From positions 2,310,445-2,374,444 of the forward strand of contig OU696581.1 in the NCBI GenBank assembly GCA_916048095.2: a DNA stretch of 64,000 nucleotides, read 5' to 3'. Below, one piece after another: positions 59,695-64,000 of the stretch. A program made the position numbers and the translations under genes. The notes under the pieces were generated by a model. It saw only the letters and a program-made list of their open reading frames with translations. It did no database searches and was not told the origin of the DNA. This DNA comes from Sacculina carcini. Its lineage: Eukaryota; Arthropoda; Thecostraca; Sacculinidae. Numbering within the stretch: the first letter of the stretch is position 1; each line of letters begins with the position of its first letter.

Positions 59695-60833
59695 ACATTT
59701 ATTCACACACACATGTTTCTTTTGTATTGATTGTCGTTGTATTATTTTAGTTTATGCGTTGCATGTTTATGTTGTGCGTGTGTTGCTGCGTTGCTGCGCG
59801 TGTTGCTGTGTTTCTTTGAAGATTTAGACTTACTGTCCATCTCCAGGCTAATTCAGCTATAGCGGCCGGACACGCAAACATCAAGACTAAGATCGAGATC
59901 GTAGATCGAGACTCATGATGTAAGATGCAAGTGTACCTGTAAAACCCGCAGCGGCTTGACACGCATACGCGGGGAGCACGAGTAAGTAGCGGGAGCACAA
60001 TGAAGCGAGCGAACAACCCTAGCACTGTGTGACAGCACGCCTTATACTCGACTTGCACTTGCACTTGCATACACATCTGGTACACTTGCATCTTACATCA
60101 TGAGTCTCGATCTACGATCTCGATCTTAGTCTTGATGTTTGCGTGTCCGGCCGCTATAGCTGAATTAGCCTGGATATGGACAGTAAGTCTAAATCTTCAA
60201 AGAAGCGCGCAATAACGTAGCAACATGCTCAGCAACACGCGCAGCAACGCAGCAACATGCTCAGCAACACGCGCAGCAACGTAGCAACATGCTCAGCAAC
60301 ACGCGCAGCAACGCAGCAACATGCTCAGCAACACGCGCAACAACGCAGCAACATGCTCAGCAACACGCGCAACAACGTAGCAACATGCTCAGCAACACGC
60401 GCAGCAACGCAGCAACATGCTCAGCAACACGCGCAACAACGTAGCAACATGCTCAGCAACACGCGCAACAACGTAGCAACATGCTCAGCAACACGCGCAA
60501 CAACGTAGCAACATGCTCAGCAACACGCGCAGCAACGCAGCAACATGCTCAGCAACACGCGCAACAACGTAGCAACATGCTCAGCAACACGCGCAACAAC
60601 GTAGCAACATGCTCAGCAACACGCGCAACAACGTAGCAACATGCTCAGCAACACGCGCAGCAACGCAGCAACATGCTCAGCAACACGCGCAACAACGCAG
60701 CAACATGCTCAGCAACACGCGCAACAACGTAGCAACACACGCACAACATAAACATGCAACGCATAAACTAAAATAATACAACGACAATCAATACAAAAGA
60801 AACATGCGTGTGTGAATAAGTGTGTACGCCACA
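59695..60833. mobile_element. Fold-back element with long inverted arms
   Basis: The left arm (59695 to about 59940) is the reverse complement of two parts of the right arm (60079-60210 and 60741-60833). Ends are tgtggcgtacacat and gtgtgtacgccaca, flanked by ATAC on both sides (59691-59694 and 60834-60837). A 140-base loop separates the arms. A 32-bp tandem array sits inside the right arm only. No protein is encoded. Confidence 0.85.
60215..60740 (+). repeat. 32-bp tandem repeat, about 16 copies
   Basis: The unit is caacatgctcagcaacacgc followed by gcarcaacgyag. Two variable sites (gcagcaa/gcaacaa, acgcag/acgtag) alternate between units. The 83-residue open frame across it is only the three-frame cycling of a 32-bp unit. 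Confidence 0.95.
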
Positions 60834-60837
60834 ATAC

Positions 60838-62346
60838 GACATGACTGGAAGGCGGGAGTCACGAGCCTCTCTGACTCATTACTAAATCTTTACTGCCACT
60901 AGTAAGAACTAGTAAGTAGTGAGACAGTAAGACAACTAGTAAGAACACACACACACACAAACACACACCCACACACCCACACATTGATAAAATTGTATGC
61001 GTTCTTACAAGCTGAAAATTTAACCTGGGTGATGGTTTGACATATGATACTGCCAATCAGGTATTGTTAAAGACACTTACGTTTCTATATAGGCGATGTA
61101 TATGGCCGTAATTTTTAAAAATATATTCACAGATATACGAGCATTTACTGCTGGAATATATGCTATATTTCAGCTAACATAGAAGCATAACTTGCACCTG
61201 TTACACTGGCAAATTCATGCGTACAAAATGAGTGGATTCTGCACAAAGCGCCTGTCGGCATGTGTGTGACTGTTGTGCCCAGCATAGCAGGGTTCATAAA
61301 CAAACAAACAAACAAACAAACATGTGCTTGATATAGCGCCAAGTAGAGCAGAGGCGCGTAAAAAGGTTAAACCGGTGCTAACAATATAAAGGAGTATTAG
61401 CTCATAGAGGGAAAATACATGAGACAGCAAAAATAACACACATGATAATAAAAGAGAACAACGAGTATAAAAACAGCAAAAGAAATGCCTTAGATATTAA
61501 CACACATCCCATCACACATCACACATCACATCATACATTAACACTGGTGACCAAGAAAATAGAATGTAGAGATAAGATTTGTTCATTTGTTCAGAGCCGG
61601 ACCAACGGTCTCACAGAGCCCCCTGACCGATAGAAATACTGGGGGCTCCACATTATAATTTAAACACCATTATAATAGAGGCACGACTTTTGGAAAATGC
61701 AGTTACGAGCAGGCCCTCGGCCTGCGTGACGCAACCCTCAACACTCGCCCCCTCCCCAGGTGGGGAATGTCGGCGGACGATTGCTACGGCTCTGCACTTC
61801 TTAAATTTAGCTTACTCAGCTGAATCGGCTTGTCAGATGATTGCCACATCATTTGAATGCGGTAAAAAGTTTAATTGGCCGATGTATATATTGCGGGTGT
61901 TATTTCAGACGTACATAATGTAATATTATTTAATGTATATTTGAAGCCCGGATTCGTTTGAGGATTGAATTTCATCGTCGCAAAACGGTTAATGCTGATG
62001 AATAATTCAAATTTTCCACCGACAGCGTTCAAGTGAATTTAAGCTGTTGGTAAGCCAAATAAAGGATTAAATATGTATACCCGGACGCAATCGTAAAATG
62101 ATTTCGAAAAGGCAAAAATTGTTAATTGACAGAAAAGTTGACCCACTTGATTTGATTCATTTGAGTGTAAATTAAATATTTCGCTTGATTGATATGCTAT
62201 AATGTGGATATAACGTGTGATATTTTTGGTTATTTATTGTTGTATATTAACCATCGAAGCTCGTTTTCTATACCAATCAGGCGAAGTGAAATTTTTCTAC
62301 ACGCAATGTAACAGAGTACGATTATGTACTGAAAAACACAACCATT

Positions 62347-62378
<32 letters not shown>

Positions 62379-62467
62379 CACACACAAACACACTCACATA
62401 CACACACGCACAAAAACACACTCACATGGTTTTATTGACATGCGCGCAAACACCCACATACATAGAA

Positions 62468-62519
<52 letters not shown>

Positions 62520-62811
62520 CACAATCGATCACGCACAACTACAGAGTACCACGCAACTATTTAGGCATGGTGTATTTTGAGCGTAGACGAATGCCAGGAT
62601 AAGAAGCATATAAGATTTATCATATGCACAAAGTACACATTGAAGTGCATATAAACATTGCATGTATAATGACTTAATGGCACAGTAGCACACACGTCTG
62701 GGCAGTGCAAGTGACATTTTTGATGAAACACGTGTATGTCATATTCGACTGCATGTCGTTCGCTACCCAACTGATTGTCATCATCTCACAAGTGTCCGCT
62801 CCTATTGTCCA
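60838..62811. other. Repeat-rich flank of the receptor gene
   Basis: It holds CA runs (60944-60985, 62340-62415, 62470-62519), a LINE tail (61296-61440) and AT-rich DNA. A TTTATT at 62431-62436 is a candidate polyadenylation signal (AATAAA) for the minus-strand receptor. No other gene seen. Confidence 0.5.
61296..61440 (-). mobile_element. LINE 3'-end fragment
   Basis: On the minus strand, ggcgctatatcaagcacatg runs into a (tttg)n tail. It resembles the 3' end of the LINE at 55191. The left limit is the tail and the right limit is unclear. Confidence 0.55.
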
Positions 62812-63918
62812 TCAACCATGAGACGGTTTGGTGATGGGGATGTAGTCCACTTGTACTGACTCGAGCGTCACTGGCTCGCAGTCCACCGAAGAGTGATCGG
62901 CATTGTTTTGGCAATTCAACGAGCCGTTCCTTGCCGACACCGCCGGCGTCTGACATCCGAATAAGGAACGACACACCGAGCGATATCGACGGTCCATGAT
63001 CACATAGATGATAGGGTTGACACAACTGGTGGCGTACATCAGCACAAATGCGGCCATTTCGACTCCACCAGGCACAGACGACGCGAGATCCGAAGCGATG
63101 AGGATGGTGTTGGGCAGGCAGAGCAGAATAAACACGGAGAACACAGTCGCTCCTATGCGTATAACACTGTAGTCGCTGGACGATGGTTTCCAAGAGGTGG
63201 ACGGTTTTTTCGGCTCCAGAGAATGGTCCATCGAATTATGCTGTTGAACGCGCTTAGTTGAGCGACTCACATGCACGGCGATTGCAGAATAGCATGCAAT
63301 TATAGCAATGCTCGGCACGATGAATGCTAGCGAGAACAGAAATGCCATCGGAGAGGAAGAATCCGTCTCGAGAATAGTACAATTTTGAGTGTCCTCTTTG
63401 AAGCCGAATTCGCCCCAGACACCTATCAGCGTAGGCAACAGGAGCGACAGCGAGATACCGCACACACCGGCAATCTGGGCGTAGACGTACTTATTTTTGT
63501 AGACGATATCGTATGACCTGATATAGACGACCATCACAAAACGATTCACGGCAATCAATGATATCATCAGCAGTGAAACGCCCATGTTGAAAAACTTCAT
63601 GAATCCCAGGATATTGCACACGGCACCTTTTCCCAGCAGCCACTTTCCGCTGGCGAACCTCAGCATTTCGACAGGTACCGACGTGCAGCAAAACAACAGG
63701 TCAGCCGCGCACAGTGCCGATATGAAGACCATATGCGCGTTGCGACGTTGTTTGATACGACGAATCACCACCAAACTGACAGCGTTGCCGATAATACCAC
63801 ACACGGCGATGGCGGCAAACGCTGCTGCCGAGAGATGCTGTGTCAGCGGGGACAAATTCATGGTGAAAAAGTGGTCAGAAATGCTTCCGATCGGAAACCA
63901 CTGTTTTTGATATCGCAA
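62812..63918 (-). CDS. Rhodopsin-family G-protein-coupled receptor, Tre1/moody/GPR84-like, single exon
   Basis: 368 residues with seven membrane segments and no intron. TM1 has IIGNAVSLVV and TM2 has SALCAADLLFCC. A Cys before TM3 (GKGAVCNILGF) can pair with one in extracellular loop 2 (DTQNCTIL). TM3 ends in AVNRFVMVV, so the usual DRY is NRF. Loop 2 has the WGEFGF word seen in Tre1/moody-type receptors. TM6 has LLCLPNTIL, with Leu-Cys-Leu-Pro in place of CWLP. TM7 has NPIIYVIMDRRYR, followed by a Cys-containing tail and a Ser/Asn-rich C-terminus. It should signal through a G protein at the cell surface. In Drosophila, Tre1 guides germ cell migration and moody acts in the blood-brain barrier. 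The ligand cannot be told. A second Met at residue 20 (MNLSPL), with a possible N-glycan site, may be the true start. Confidence 0.93.
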   Translation of the reverse strand: MRYQKQWFPIGSISDHFFTMNLSPLTQHLSAAAFAAIAVCGIIGNAVSLVVIRRIKQRRNAHMVFISALCAADLLFCCTSVPVEMLRFASGKWLLGKGAVCNILGFMKFFNMGVSLLMISLIAVNRFVMVVYIRSYDIVYKNKYVYAQIAGVCGISLSLLLPTLIGVWGEFGFKEDTQNCTILETDSSSPMAFLFSLAFIVPSIAIIACYSAIAVHVSRSTKRVQQHNSMDHSLEPKKPSTSWKPSSSDYSVIRIGATVFSVFILLCLPNTILIASDLASSVPGGVEMAAFVLMYATSCVNPIIYVIMDRRYRSVCRSLFGCQTPAVSARNGSLNCQNNADHSSVDCEPVTLESVQVDYIPITKPSHG

Positions 63919-64000
63919 TCACAATAGATATGTGATCTGCGATCTGATCTGTGTTCCTTCGGTAACAGAGGACTTCTCGGTTCCTTCGCAAACAAACTTC
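63919..64000. other. Upstream flank of the receptor gene
   Basis: Short stretch to the window end, with a doubled ggttccttcg/gttccttcggt word. No promoter motif is claimed. Confidence 0.4.

Noticed and set aside
60257-60508. 83-residue open frame in the 32-bp array
   Set aside because: The 32-bp unit cycles through three frames and gives a periodic Gln/Asn/Ser/Thr peptide. There is no reason to call it a gene.
61690-61923. 77-residue frame near gagcaggccctcggcctgcg
   Set aside because: No domain, no splice context, and neighbouring words (cagagccggaccaacgg) suggest a MITE fragment.

Overview
The window is nuclear DNA of an invertebrate animal. GT-AG introns, tRNA-derived SINEs, hAT and pogo-like MITEs, an L2/CR1-type LINE, Helitron ends and Ty3-type LTR fossils are all present. 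I cannot name the species. Short TTAGG-type tracts near 25.2, 35.6 and 47.3 kb are a weak hint towards an arthropod, and nothing in the host genes settles it.

Host genes are few and lie mainly at the two ends. From the left they are: the 3' part of a sarcoplasmic calcium-binding (EF-hand) protein gene (+, exons at 392-544, 939-1028 and 2154-2408); a complete three-exon HP1/chromobox gene (-, 3394-6019); a complete four-exon carbohydrate sulfotransferase gene (+, 13334-16251); and, at the right edge, an intronless rhodopsin-family receptor of the Tre1/moody/GPR84-like type (-, 62812-63918). Their introns and flanks are full of short DNA transposons. Nothing suggests that the four genes work together.

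From 17 to 24 kb the DNA is built from copies of a hairpin that looks like a Helitron 3' end. It includes a 2.28-kb near-identical tandem duplication, each copy carrying an L2/CR1-like LINE tail, and a head-to-tail Helitron junction at 23827/23828. From 24 to 28 kb there is AT-rich, gene-free DNA.

From 28.2 to 34.3 kb lies a Ty3-type LTR fossil with both LTRs and a 5-bp target duplication, holding a rearranged fragment with DIRS-like features. From 36.2 to 50.0 kb lies a second Ty3-type fossil on the minus strand, split by an insertion of exactly 8,700 bp (40012-48711). That insertion has 218-bp terminal inverted repeats and an 8-bp target duplication (ACACATAA). Inside it are a 151-bp satellite array of about 12.8 copies, a decayed reverse transcriptase gene with a C-terminal RPDG...WDVT region, and an exon-like block. 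No transposase is visible in it. This is the most unusual object in the window.

From 51 to 61 kb there are more nested DNA transposons. One is a hAT MITE with an 8-bp target duplication. One is a decayed hAT element split by a 3.4-kb LINE. One is a fold-back element with about 16 copies of a 32-bp repeat expanded in only one arm. I saw no rRNA, tRNA gene or CRISPR array.
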